Assembly (NCBI GenBank): GCA_030267905.1
Contig: BRXX01000046.1
Span: 31,773-95,772, forward strand
Length of the DNA stretch: 64,000 nt
DNA from: Triparma verrucosa
Lineage: Eukaryota > Sar > Bolidophyceae > Parmales > Triparmaceae
Direction of reading: 5' to 3'
Shown here: positions 34,026-44,571 of the stretch, one piece after another
Layout: each line of letters starts with the position of its first letter
Numbering within the stretch: the first letter of the stretch is position 1
Position numbers and translations under genes: made by a program
Notes under the pieces: generated by a model
Databases searched by the model: none
Told to the model about the DNA's origin: nothing
What the model saw: the letters and a program-made list of their open reading frames with translations, nothing else

Positions 34026-36514
34026 TTAATGACCTAACATGGGGTTGCTTCTGTGTCCGCCACCTCCGCCCCCACCTCCGTTCAGAGCTTGCCTAGCGCT
34101 TGGTCCGTTCCAATTGAGTTTCGGCCCTTTGAAGTCCGGTCTCCTCCTCGCCCCCCCCTCGTAATTCGGAGGCGGGGGCTGCTCGTCGTCCTCGTCCTTT
34201 TCGCCTTCATCGTAGTCCCCCTTCTTGCCGCCGCCTCCGCCGGCGAGGCCACCTTCCGTTTCTTCGAGCTTACTACTCAAGCGGACTATGCTCTCGATCA
34301 TGCGCAAGGCGGCGTGAGGCGGAACTTCGTTCGCATTGTAGAGCAGCTCGCCGGCGAAATCCACCGAGAGGCTTTCCTTGTCCCCTGCGGAGTACCCGCG
34401 GACTTGGGGGGCGTAGCCGTGGCCTTCGATGCCTACGTCCTGGGTGCAGAAGGAGCGGAGGGTCGTGTCGCGACCGCAGTTTAGGAAGCTTACGGTTGCG
34501 TCTGCTCCGGTGCCCATTAGACCGGCGCTTAGGCGGAGGGCGTTGGTTTTGGCTGAGCGACACGGGCCGCAGGTCTCGCCGTCCATGAAGAGGACGATGT
34601 GGAAGCTCTCGCTTTCCATGACCGTGGATTGGAAGTCTTCCTTGCTGGATATTTCCGAGACCTGGGCTCGGCTGAAGAGCCAAAGCCATTCCGCTGAGAT
34701 CTCGAACGCGGACTCTTTCATGCTGTCGACGTCGCCACGTTCGAGCTGCGACGAGCGTAGTGTAGCGAGGAGCAGCGAGGGTTAAGATTGGGTCAGATGA
34801 TGCTTCGTAGTTTTGGCTTCGTCCTCGCACGTTCTCACCTCGTGCTGGGTTCCGTGGGCGGGGGAGATGAGGCGAATGGTGGGGTACTTTCTAATGTTGA
34901 ACTCGCTCTGACAGAGGTTCGCGTTCTGTTCGCAGTTGATTGCGCCGACCTCGATATCGACTCCGAACCAGTCGTCCTGCTCGCTGGGTTCGTGCTCAGC
35001 GATCTTCTGAGCCAGGGACTTGAAGGTTGGCGTGAAGCTCTGACAGCCGCCGCACCAGGGAGCGTAAAACTCCACTATCCAAATCTTGTGTGCCCTAGTA
35101 CGCTCGTTGGACTTCGCCTTCTTGCCTTGTTCGCTCATGGCCTTCCACAGCTTCTCGTCTATGTTGGTGATGTGCCTCGAGCCCATATAAAAGTTCTTGC
35201 TGTTTTTCCTCCCGTACTCTTCGTACTCCCACTGAGTGCTGAAGGACTCCGCGTCACCGTCGCCGAACATGTCGAAGGCGGCCCGACGGTCAGGGTCTGA
35301 CAGCAGGTCGTGCGCATTGACCAAGTTGGTGAAGGCCTTCTGCGCCTCCTCTCCGCACAGGTTCTTGTTGTGCTTGTCGGGGTGGAGCTGTACGAGGCGT
35401 GAAGCGCCGAGTTAGAACAAAGAAGCGGTGATACGAGGGAGCGAAGCGACCGAGAACCCCCACACGAATGAGGAGCGAAGTGCGTGCACTCCGAGCTCTC
35501 CTTTTGTGCTTTGTCCTCACAGCGCCTCACCTCCAGGGTCATCTTGCGATAGGCCCTCCTGATCTCGGCTGTCGTTGCAGCGTCCGTAACGTTGAGAGTC
35601 TCGTACGGGTTGTCCAGACCGTTGCTCGGGTCCTGGGCCCTCTCCTTGACGTTCTCGCACTTCTTGATGTCCTCCTCAGAGGGACCAGAAGGGTTACTGG
35701 AGGGGTTACTTTCTTTCATACTTCCATCGGCGTCTAGTTCCATTTCCATTTTGACGCGAAGGAGTTCCTCCCGGGCGAGGCTAGACGTTTCCATTCCCTT
35801 TTCTTTGTTCGAAGAGCCGCTAGTCTGGTCTTGTTTCAGGGGGGGAGGGGGGGGATCGACGGAAGAATTGCCACAAATTTCGTCGCAAAACCCGCACCTG
35901 CAGTTGCAGCAACCCTGCATGTCAGCTTGAGGATCCCCACAGGCGCAGCGGTGAGGGGTGGCCGGAAACGTCGATGAGCATTCGCATATCTTTTGCCCCT
36001 GGCAGGCCGACTCGGAGGCGGAGCAGATTCCTGTTCCAGGTTGTGTGTTTGTGCTATCTGTGTCTGTGTCCGTGAATGAGTTCGTGTCCGTGCCGGTGCT
36101 AGCTGGCGGTTGTGGTGGCTCAGGAGACTTGACCAGCAAGGGCTCAGGATCCTCAGGAGCGTCCGGGCACGTTGCCGTGCCCACGTTGTTTCCAACATGA
36201 TCCTCTTCGCCCTGACACATCCAAGCCTCGTCAGGGACGCAAGCCCTCTCCCCCAAGCACCACCCACAACCAGTAGTGGTACTACAGGAAACACAGGTCG
36301 TAAAGTCATCGCAGCTCTGTACCGACGCCTTTGCCTCCCTCTCTGCCTGTTCCCGTGCCCGCTTTCTCCCAGTAACCTCCTCGTTACGATTCTCACAATT
36401 TAAAAGTTGCTCCTCAAGCGATTTGATTCTACTTTGTAACTTTTCTACGCTATTGAGGAGATCTGCCGCCACCAAGTGGTGGCTTAGCAGCAGTGCCAGG
36501 AGAAGAATCCTCAT
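34026..36514 (-). CDS. ER-lumenal PSI / DnaJ / thioredoxin protein (DNAJC10-like)
   Basis: Three exons (36514-35531, 35387-34839, 34745-34026), phase 0, give 750 aa. A signal peptide (MRILLLALLLSHHLVAA) is followed by a short coiled coil and a PSI-type Cys-rich module at about 68-106 (TGCGWCLGERACVP). A second Cys-rich stretch (CCNCRCGFCDEICG) follows. The J domain (about 299-370) has HPDK at 330-333, split from its first helices by an intron. A thioredoxin domain has WCGGC (Cys440, Cys443), and a second thioredoxin-like fold has CGPC (Cys570, Cys573). The tail is acidic, then Gly/Pro-rich. DnaJ plus thioredoxin is the plan of ERdj5/DNAJC10, which reduces disulfides of BiP clients. No KDEL-type end is present (it ends NPMLGH). 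Both introns are introner-like. Confidence 0.85.
34746..34838 (-). repeat. introner-like intron (DnaJ-Trx intron 2)
   Basis: GTGAGAACGTGCGAGGACGA start; end CTACGCTCGTCGCAG. It shares a 26-nt identical block with intron 56178-56413. Confidence 0.85.
35388..35530 (-). repeat. introner-like intron, module reversed (DnaJ-Trx intron 1)
   Basis: Contains GTTCTCGGTCGCTTCGCTCC, the reverse complement of the module in introns 37903-38031 and 39644-39747, then GTTCTAACTCGGCGCTTC. Confidence 0.85.
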
Positions 36515-36757
36515 TTGGGAGGGAGGTTGTGGTGAGAAAATGAAAATGGTTCACATTTCTGGAAACGATTTGAGAACGAGTAATCAGTGATTTTCTTAAA
36601 TTTATCTTAGCCATCAGAAGACTTACAAGTAGTGGTTGCGTGTGGGTGAACTGTATTAGTTGTGATTAGACCGCTTGACAGTTAAAAAACCCTTTCCTAC
36701 GGGCTGTTAGTGCCGGAACAGTTGACCCTAACAGGTGAAAAGCTTGGACAGGACACA

Positions 36758-39700
36758 ATGTCGACGCCGAATTCGCCCCGAGACGAGCAGCCCGTTGGAC
36801 TGAACTCTAGCATGAACTTCTTCATCAGTAGTCTGCAGCAAACCATCCACGAGAAGATCACAGCCGACCTGCAGGTAAGTAAGGAGGAGGGGTGTGGTAG
36901 AGGGAGAGGGTGACTAAAGGCGGATTTGATTTGATTTGATTTGTATGTTGAGCTAACAACCATCGTTGCAGATTCAACTCGAGGACATCCGGTCGGAGAT
37001 AAGCAAACAGGCCAGGAAGGAGGTCACGGCTGTCTTGAAGGCTGGCGACATTCTGAAAGAATTTGTAAAGAGCGAACTGAACGACCTGGGTGTCATGGAT
37101 GGCGACGCACTTGTTAGCTCAAGCGGGGGAAGCGATGACGAGCTGGCTGACAAGGTGTGCGGAAAATTGTTGGAAAGTGACAGGTTCGCGGAGGAGGTTG
37201 AAAAGAGGGTGGGCAATGTTAGGGAGGAGGTCAGTGACATGCGAGAAAGGGTATGTGAGTTGGAGCAGCGTGTCATTGACGTACTTTTGATGGAGGTTGA
37301 AGAGGAGAAGGAGGTGGAGGAGGAGGTGGTGAAGGCGGAGGTGAAGGAGGAGGTGAAGGAGGAGGTGAAGGAGGTGAAGGAGGTGGAGCCTGAACCAGAG
37401 CCAGAACCAGAGCCGGAACCTGAAGCGGAACCTGAAGCGGAACCTGAAGCGGAACCTGAACCTGAGCCTGTTGTTGAACCCGAACCCGAAGTCGAACCTG
37501 AACCTATTCTTGAACCTCCCAAAATGGAAACGCCAGAACCGATTAAACCCGAGACGCCCGTTGTCTCAGTGCCTGAACCCTCCCCTCTTCCGCCTCCAGT
37601 CCAAAAAATAGAGCAGGACGAGGGTGAAGAGAAGAAGGAAGAAAGTTTTAGCAACTCAACACCCGCCGATGTCAAGACTGAGGTAGAAGTAGAAACAGAA
37701 GTGGAACCTACCCCGGAACCGAAGGTAGAGCGAACCGGGATCATCAAAGAAAGTCTCCTAGTCAAAGTTAGAAAATGGGCTGCCTCAGTTCGAAATTACG
37801 GCGGAAGGAAACGTGCTGAATCCATGTTTGCCAATGCCGCAAAGCTACAGCTTGAACGCCACAAGGAGGCCTTACTTTCTGCTGCCAAGGACCCTACCAA
37901 AGGTGAGTACCGAGGGAGCGAAGCGACCGGGAACCCCCACGTGAATACATGTAATGTAATACCGAGAGAGCGTAGCGACTGAGAACCCCAATCTTCTGAC
38001 CCAATCTTCACGCTCGCTTTGCTCGTCGCAGTTTCGCTAGCATCCCTGCCCAAAATGAGAGACGTGAAAAAGAAGGATGCGAACCTCGAAAAGTTGGAGA
38101 AGAAGATCGACGAGTACATTGAGAAGACTGACGCGCGCCTTGCCAAACTAGAGGTTTGGTTCGGCGAATCCAAGGTAGACGTTGTGAAACAGAAGCTCGA
38201 GGTCAAGAAGGGGGAGGGGGTCTCGACGCTAGAGAGCATCGTGGACAGGTACGAGGAGTGAAACGAGGAGCGAAGCGACGAGCTGAGAAGACGTTTGTAA
38301 TGTGTGTGCTGTGTATTGACGCATACTGCCGATACGACTGCTGCTACCTTCTTTGTTGTTTCTAACGTCGAACACCTTCATTTGCTACTCAACTCGCTTC
38401 TTCGCTCGTCGCAGGATCAACTTCGTCGAAGAGAAGATGCAGATTGAGCAGGTTAAGGCTGTGAGCCCCTTGAGGGAGAGCTTGGAAAAGATAAAAAAAG
38501 TGTTGGGCGATAGTGTGAAGAAGATGGCGAATTTGGAGGCTCTGGGAGGCGCCCAGACAGAGGTCGACCCGGTGCAAATTGAGGAGCTCATGAAAACGAA
38601 GCTCGAAAAGTTCAGGGGAGAAATGCAGGAGAGTTTGGACAAGCTGCGCACGGAGCAGGCAGAAGAGGCGAGCCTTGGAATGGAAACGTTCCGGAACGAA
38701 GTCGAAGCGTTAAGGTAAGGTCGGGGGAGTGAAGCAACCGATCAGCCAAGCTATGCTACTCGAGGGAGGGAGCGTAGCGACGACTGAGCTAGTACATAAT
38801 ATATAATACCGGGAGCGTAGCGACGACCGAGCTAGTACATAATATAATACCGACCGGAGCGAGGAGTGAAGCGACTTGTTAGGAATATGTGGTTCAGTTC
38901 TAACTCGTTGACGCCAATCTCAATCTCAATGCAGCGGCGAAGTCAGCAAGATATCCGGCTTAAATGTACCCACCGGTTTGGACACGCTATTGGAGGGAGC
39001 ATTGAAGTGGCTGAAAGCGCTGGAGGAGAGTCTGAAGCTTGTGGAAAAGAAGCAGGGAGGCATCGAGCTGTTCGCGGAGGCGAACGGGAAGGCGTTGTAT
39101 GGTAGTATACAAAAGCTGGGGGCGATGGCGGGGAGTGCGTTGAGACAGGTCGGAGACGACCCCCCTCAGAGCATCGCGGCTGGCATCAAAAAGGGGGAGG
39201 CCAAGGGCGAGGCCGTGGTGGACGGGCTCGGGGCGGTGGCGGTGGCGCTTTACGACTTTTTAGAAGGGGTCAAGGGGACGGGGACCGTGTACGAGCTGGA
39301 CGTTCTCAAGAGGCTGAGCTTCAAGAGGCCGCCGGCCAAGGTCCCGGTGAAGAATTGCAACGCTGGACTGCAGATGGCCCTCGAAGCGCTGAAGGATTTC
39401 ATGGGAAGTGCCGCGTTCGAGAGGGGGCTGACCGTGTGCCAGGTGATGAGCCTGCAGAAGCAGAGCTTAGGGTTGCCCTCGGCGGAGGCCTTGAGCAAGA
39501 CGTACACGCCCTTGGAGTACACGCACAACCTGCACGACACCATGTCCGTCAAAATAGCAGGCGCAGTTGAAGAGGTCAAGACTTTGGAGGGAGGGGTGCA
39601 GGCTATAATGAGCGAGCTCGGAGGAAGTGGGAATGAAGGGAAGGTACGTCTTGGTTGGTCGAGGGAGCGTGTACATGTACAGAGGGAGCGAAGCGACCGA

Positions 39701-40389
39701 GAACCCCCACGGAAAAAATATTTAGACGAACTAACAATCTCGCGCAGGAACTCGCCAAGAAACTCCACAGCAGCATGGACGAGGTCAGGGCTAAGTTTTC
39801 CAAGATGCAGGACGAAGTCAAGAACAAGGCCGACAGCGAGGAGACGTACGCTCTCATCACGACCATGAGCGATACCCTGAGGAGCACGCTGAGCAAGACG
39901 CCAGAGATCTCGAGGCTGAGCAGCATTTTGAAGCACAAGGCCGACGTAGACCAGGTAGATCAACTCGCGAGCGACCTGAGGAATGTCAGCGTGAGCAACC
40001 TCCCACCGGCGCTCACCTACAGCACCTGCCTGACCTGCAACAGACCCCTGGGGGGGATGGGGGGAGCGGGGGGGGTGCAGGGGAACGGAGGGGACGGCTG
40101 GAAGAGACCGCCGAGCGTGGTCGAAGGCAAGGAAATGAGGGCAATCAACGTCAACACAAGTATAAGCAACAAGAAGAAACTGAGCGATGTCTACGCGAGC
40201 CCGGTCCTGGTCAGCAACTTGGTGGCCGACCCGAGGAAGATCTCGGCAGCCAAGAGCAAGGTCATGCGGCTGAACTTCGAGGAGGGAACGACAGCAGCAG
40301 TGCCCGGGGTGGGGGGCACCAACATCATATCGAAGTATCCAGGGAAGTTACTTCCCACAGTGAACAGTAGACTTAACAACGAAGGTTGA
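36758..40389 (+). CDS. coiled-coil protein with EP repeats, QRICH2/DUF4795-like
   Basis: Six exons (36758-36874, 36972-37902, 38032-38248, 38415-38714, 38935-39643, 39748-40389) give 971 aa. The ATG at 36758 (MSTPNSPRDEQP) is preferred over an upstream in-frame GTG. Exon 2 encodes long acidic Glu-Val-Lys and Glu-Pro repeats. Exons 3-6 form long amphipathic helices. Near the C-terminus a two-cysteine knuckle follows helices of the DUF4795 type: LKHKADVDQVDQLASDL, then TCLTCNRPLGG. That combination resembles QRICH2, a sperm-flagellum protein, so a flagellar/axonemal role is inferred with moderate confidence. Introns 2-5 are introner-like; intron 1 contains four GATTT repeats (36925-36944). Confidence 0.72.
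37903..38031 (+). repeat. introner-like intron (QRICH2-like intron 2)
   Basis: GAGGGAGCGAAGCGACCGGG module plus a second GAGAGAGCGTAGCGACTGAG; end CGCTTTGCTCGTCGCAG. Confidence 0.85.
38249..38414 (+). repeat. introner-like intron (QRICH2-like intron 3)
   Basis: GTACGAGGAGTG start, GAGGAGCGAAGCGACGAG left module (exact), right ACTCGCTTCTTCGCTCGTC. Confidence 0.9.
38715..38934 (+). repeat. introner-like intron with internal duplication (QRICH2-like intron 4)
   Basis: A block with GGGAGCGTAGCGACGAC, GAGCTAGTACATAATAT and ATAATACCG occurs twice; then GTTCTAACTCGTTGACGC. Confidence 0.85.
39644..39747 (+). repeat. introner-like intron (QRICH2-like intron 5)
   Basis: GAGGGAGCGAAGCGACCGAG module, then GAACCCCCACGG; a worn end ACTAACAATCTCGCGCAG. 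Confidence 0.8.
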
Positions 40390-40564
40390 GATTGAGATAT
40401 TGGATTTGAATTTGAATTTGAATTTGTGTTGTGGTGAGAATCATTCCACAACTCATCGACAACATCAACAACAACAAAACACCGAACGAAGCGAGAACAG
40501 TCAGTGGTACAACAAAAAAAAATACTCCAGAACAATCCACCAGCAACCAACACACAAAGGAGCA

Positions 40565-40570
40565 AAAAAT
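40565..40570 (-). terminator. Pol III oligo-T terminator
   Basis: Six T on the minus strand, eight bases past the tRNA-Ser 3' end. Confidence 0.75.
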
Positions 40571-40577
40571 AAGTGCA

Positions 40578-40658
40578 CGACACGTGCAGGATTCGAACCT
40601 ACGAGACTAACGTCATTTGATTTCGAGTCAAACGCCTTAACCACTCGGCCAACGTGTC
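40578..40658 (-). tRNA. tRNA-Ser (anticodon CGA)
   Basis: An 81-nt type II tRNA without intron. The acceptor stem GACACGT pairs perfectly with ACGTGTC. The D arm is GCCGAGTGGTTAAGGC. The anticodon stem TTTGA/TCAAA encloses loop CTCGAAA, giving anticodon CGA for codon UCG. The long variable arm forms a GAC/GTC stem with a GTTA loop, as in serine tRNAs. The T arm is GTAGG-TTCGAAT-CCTGC. CCA is not encoded. A and B boxes are intact, and a T6 run just downstream on the minus strand can terminate Pol III. Confidence 0.95.
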
Positions 40659-41053
40659 ATCGACAATTTTCCAGCAAAAAGACCACTTTTGAAAGTGCAC
40701 CAAATTTTTGATACATAATCCGTGAATAATGGCTTTTAGGAGGTAAAAATAGAAAATTCTGCCCACAGCGTCACCAACACGCGTACGATCAACCGCAAAC
40801 TTTAATCCACCGCTTCTCACAGCCCACACAACGCCACCCTTCGACGACCTCACTTCATCGTCTCCGCAATAAACTTATCAAAAGGCAATCTCGCCGATCG
40901 GGATCCTTTTCTCTACCCACCTCCCTCCTGCCCCCATTTCCCACCTCTTCCGTCGTAACAAGGAAAAAAAGCAGCCGCCCGCCAAACCATACCATCGCGA
41001 CCTCAACCGCTCCCCGTCAACCTTCCTCCTCCACCCCAAAAGTCAACCCCAAA
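40659..41053. other. intergenic region
   Basis: This follows the tRNA 5' end and leads to the mitochondrial carrier. The last 250 bases are pyrimidine- and C-rich, typical of the leader side of genes here. No gene was recognised. Confidence 0.5.
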
Positions 41054-42191
41054 ATGGACAACACAATAACCTTCCTCTCCGGCCTCGCGTACGGCCTAGC
41101 CTCAACCCTGACTGGCCACCCCTTCGACACCCTGAAAACCCGCCTGCAGTCTCTCCCCACCTCCTCGAATTCCATGAGCGTTGCGAGGGATTTGGTTGGT
41201 AGAGAGGGTGTTAGAGGTTTATATAAAGGAGCGAGGTGAGAGACGAAGAGGGCGAGGAGGGCGAGGAGGAGTGAAAGTGTAGTGCAATATCAGCCCATCA
41301 TCCCTTCATCCATTCATCCACTCACACCTCCTTCCACTCACTCACACCTCCTTCCACTCACTCACACCTCCTTCCACTCACTCACACCTCCTTCCACTCA
41401 CACCGGCAGCCCTCTTTTTTTAATGGGCGGAGTAATTAGGAGCTTTCAGTTCGGGTTTTATGACACGGCTTTGCGGTACCAGAGTCCCAGCGAGAGCAGG
41501 GTGTTTGGGGTTTTCGACCAGAGAGTCGTTTTGGCTGGGTTTGTGGGAGGGGCGGGGAGAGCGATTGCCGAAGCTCCTGCAGATTACATCAAAACTCGAA
41601 GACAAGTCGACCAACCCTGGCGTTTCAAAGGCATGCTTCAAGGTTCCATCGCGACCTTCGCTCGTAACTCCTTCCTCTTCTCCTCGTTTGCGATCTACGT
41701 TGACCTCTCGAAGTTGCTCGTTCCGGGGGGTTTGAGCCCTTTCCTTCAGGGTGCAGTCTGTGCAAATTTGGCGTGGCTGACGGTTTGGCCTATGGATGTG
41801 GCGAAGTCCCAGATACAGTCAGGGTTGGGGGGGAAGGAAGGACTTATGAAGGCGCTGGTGGAAATTTTCAGGACTGGAAAGGTGAGAGGCCGCAAATAGC
41901 TCGAGCTGAGAAGGCACGTTCACGGGATCTCGGCGCTCCTCTCCGATACTTCTATATGTAACGCAGCTGCAGCCGACCTCGACACATTTCTAACGCTAGA
42001 GTACCTATAATAAATACTATCTCCTTTGTGACTCGCTTCTCTCGCCGCTTCGCTCATTGCAGGTATTCAGGGGATTGGGTCCTGGTTTAGTCCGTAGTAC
42101 AGTAGCGAACGGCGTCGGCATGGTCGTTTTTACAAGGACAAGGGCGGCGTTGGAGGAAAAGCTGGGGAAGGGGAGGGGAAGCACATTTTAA
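41054..42191 (+). CDS. mitochondrial carrier family (SLC25) protein
   Basis: Three exons (41054-41235, 41410-41881, 42063-42191) give 260 aa. All three carrier repeats are seen: GHPFDTLKTRLQ, APADYIKTRRQ and WPMDVAKSQIQ. The first and third match Px[DE]xx[KR] well. The second has Ala-Asp-Tyr-Ile-Lys, with Pro one position ahead, which is common in carnitine/acylcarnitine and amino-acid carriers. Repeat 1 is short and may lack part of its second helix, because the splice joins GARS to PLFLMGG. The substrate cannot be assigned. Intron 1 holds a 20-bp tandem; intron 2 is introner-like. Confidence 0.85.
41321..41400. repeat. 4 x 20-bp CT-rich tandem in carrier intron 1
   Basis: Four perfect copies of CTCACACCTCCTTCCACTCA occupy the 3' part of intron 41236-41409 and form its polypyrimidine tract just before CGGCAG. 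Confidence 0.95.
41882..42062 (+). repeat. introner-like intron (carrier intron 2)
   Basis: GTGAG donor; GATACTTCTATATGTAACGC middle block; TTTCTAACGC; end with GACTCGCTTCTCTCGCCGCT. Confidence 0.75.
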
Positions 42192-42510
42192 AACACAGCA
42201 ACAAAAACATCATTTTATGAATATAAATAAAGACAGAACTGATCAAGGAATTTGACGATATCCAGAAGAGGATGATTTAATGTTTTTTTAAAGATAGCTT
42301 TTTTTCCCCCCAAAATTTTAAGAACAATCCTGTAATTAACTAACCTCGACGATGCAATTTTAATATTTATCTTAACACTTAAATTAAAAAAATTACGCCC
42401 TTAGGAGCTGGTCAGCTTTGCTGGTAGGGTCGATTCTAAAAAATCAAACCAAAATTTCCCCCACAACCCCAAACCCACTAAAAGCCACCCCACAACCCAA
42501 CCCCAGCAAA
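42192..42510. other. AT-rich intergenic region
   Basis: AT-rich to about 42400, then C-rich up to the next start codon. I see nothing coding in it. Confidence 0.5.
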
Positions 42511-44345
42511 ATGGATTTTTTTAGAAAGTCAACCGAGAAAATCATGAAAAAGGACGAGCCCGAGGAAGATCCGGAAGTGATCGCCAAGAGGAAGCAGATA
42601 GAAAGGGAAAAGGACTTGCCTCCTGAATCGCAAACTCCCACTGTGTCTGCCGATCACTTTGTCGACGAGCCAGCCGCGATTCTCGCGCTCAAAAAGATGC
42701 TCGCGTACGATGGTAAGTCCTCCCCCCTGTCCTTTTCAACCGCCCCCCCCACGCTCACGCTAACAACCTCCCCACCTCCCCGCCAGGAAAGTATGGATTC
42801 CCGGGCACAGATGGATCTCGCTGGGCCAACTACAAGCAGCATGTCCTGAACACGCACCCCCTCGTCTCCATCTTCTACGCGCACGACGAGCACCCTTTTG
42901 ACCACTGGGAGAGGTGAGTGTGTGTGCGGGCGACACTGGTTGCTTGTCACTTTGTACTAACCCCCCGCCCCACTCCTCCCCAACCCACGCTGCAGAGCTC
43001 AGGTACTGTCTTTACTCAACACCAGACACATTCTTCTCCTCTTTCTTCATTTCTAACTCGTCACTTCGCTCTTCTTTCGCTCGTTCCGCTATCAGTATCT
43101 CTTTTGCATGCTTAGCATTACCTTCATGATATCTGCCGTTCTCACGAATTCTCAAAAGATTTCCAGGGACGGTAAGGAAGCACGTGCCAACATACGAGTC
43201 ACTGATGCAGGCGACGACTCGAGGTTATTACGTTCGGCCACTACCGACGCTAATTTATTTCTAACAACCCTACGCTGCAGATTGTGATACAGGCCTCGAA
43301 CGAACTCCCCCTCTGTCCCCCTCTGAAGTCCAACAGGCATGTGATACTGCTGATAACTGGAAGGTGAGCCCGGGTTTTTTTTACGCCGGCGACACAAACG
43401 TTCTGTGCTGCTGGCGTTGTAGTTGCCGGAACGTCCCGGAGACAGATGTCGATATCTCGTAAACGTGCAATAACTAACACCCTTAGCTCAGATTGTGGGT
43501 CCCATCATTGCTGCCATGGTAACGATTCCCACCGACATGGTCCTGAAGGCATTCATGGTCTGCGGATGGGTCCAAGGTTGGAGCATTCAGGAGACTTGCG
43601 AAAGCATCGGGGGCTACTGCATGAAGATCCAGATGTGCTACGCGGTGTTTTTTTTGATCGTCGGCTTTGTTATGGCGGCCCAAGGTGGAGGTGAGACGAA
43701 GTCATGCTTTCGATGAGAGTTAGGATCTCGCAAACTCGACTCTGACCCTACCTACACGGTAGATTTTGGCGGAGTTTGTGTTACTTTTTTGTTCGCGCAG
43801 GTCGAGTCTTGGGTCCTCTTCTTCATTAAGGTAGGAACAATCCTCACTCCAACCCTCGCTTCGAAAAAAGCTCAGTATCTAACCCCCCCACCCCCTCCCA
43901 GAGCTTCGTCCTTTTCAACCTCTTCTTCAACGGCGCTAAATCCTCCTTCCGCAAGAAGTACCCCGGCCTAGTCTCAATCGAAACCGCCGGCCTAAAAAGA
44001 TCCGGCAGTACCGGCGTCGACTTGACCCTCCCCTCCCCCGGCCTCCTCGGCGGCGGTCCAAAAGTCGTCTCACACACAGTCCAACCTCCCGCGTCTACCC
44101 AGCAGGTCAACCTTCAAATTCCAGGAGAGCAAATCATGGTTATATGCCCGGAAGGAGCTACTCCAGGTCAACAGATACAGTTTCAAACACCTTCAGGAGC
44201 GCTGCTTATGGCTGTTATACCTGACGGAGTTAATCCTGGACAGCAGTTCCCTGTTTTAACGGGGCCGCCTCAAGCGCAAGTTCCGAAGGCCTCACCACCT
44301 CAGGGGGGAGGGTTGCTTGATATGAGGAATTTCAAGAAGAAGTAA
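42511..44345 (+). CDS. multi-pass membrane protein with duplicated C-terminal CPEG/PGQQ motif
   Basis: Eight exons (42511-42712, 42787-42913, 42996-43002, 43096-43171, 43281-43363, 43492-43690, 43763-43830, 43902-44345) give 401 aa. Exon 3 is only 7 nt and is required to keep frame between WE and YLFCMLSI. Hydrophobic segments include YLFCMLSITFMISAVL, IVGPIIAAMVTIP, CYAVFFLIVGFVMAA and SWVLFFIKSFVLFNLFF. Before the first is THPLVSIFYAHDEHPFDHW. The soluble C-terminus has two related repeats: MVICPEGATPGQQIQF and MAVIPDGVNPGQQFPV. I do not recognise a named family. It is not a SCAMP, although size and layout are similar. The acceptors at 43491 and 43762 were chosen because only they keep frame. 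Confidence 0.7.
43003..43095 (+). repeat. introner-like intron (membrane protein intron 3)
   Basis: TTTCTAACTCGTCACTTCGC right module, then TTTCGCTCGTTCC and ATCAG. Confidence 0.75.
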
Positions 44346-44571
44346 GAAAGAAAAGGCGGTTGGAAGACACGAGGCGTTTTTTGTTGAAAGAGTTGGGTGG
44401 AGAGGGGGGGGAGAATAACAAATATATAAATATATATTAAGCCTAAAAGCTAAAAAAGGTTAGCTCGTCTAAAACCTTCCGTTCTTATAAAAAAAAGGCG
44501 AGCGCTTTTCACATAAAAAAAAACAAAAACAAAGCGTTCACCCCTCTTCGTTTAAAACGTTTCATAACCCA

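Noticed and set aside
40578..40658. tRNA-Leu as alternative
   Set aside because: The long variable arm fits both, but the anticodon loop CTCGAAA gives CGA, a serine anticodon.
42511..44345. SCAMP-family assignment
   Set aside because: Size and membrane layout are similar, but the SCAMP core motifs are absent.
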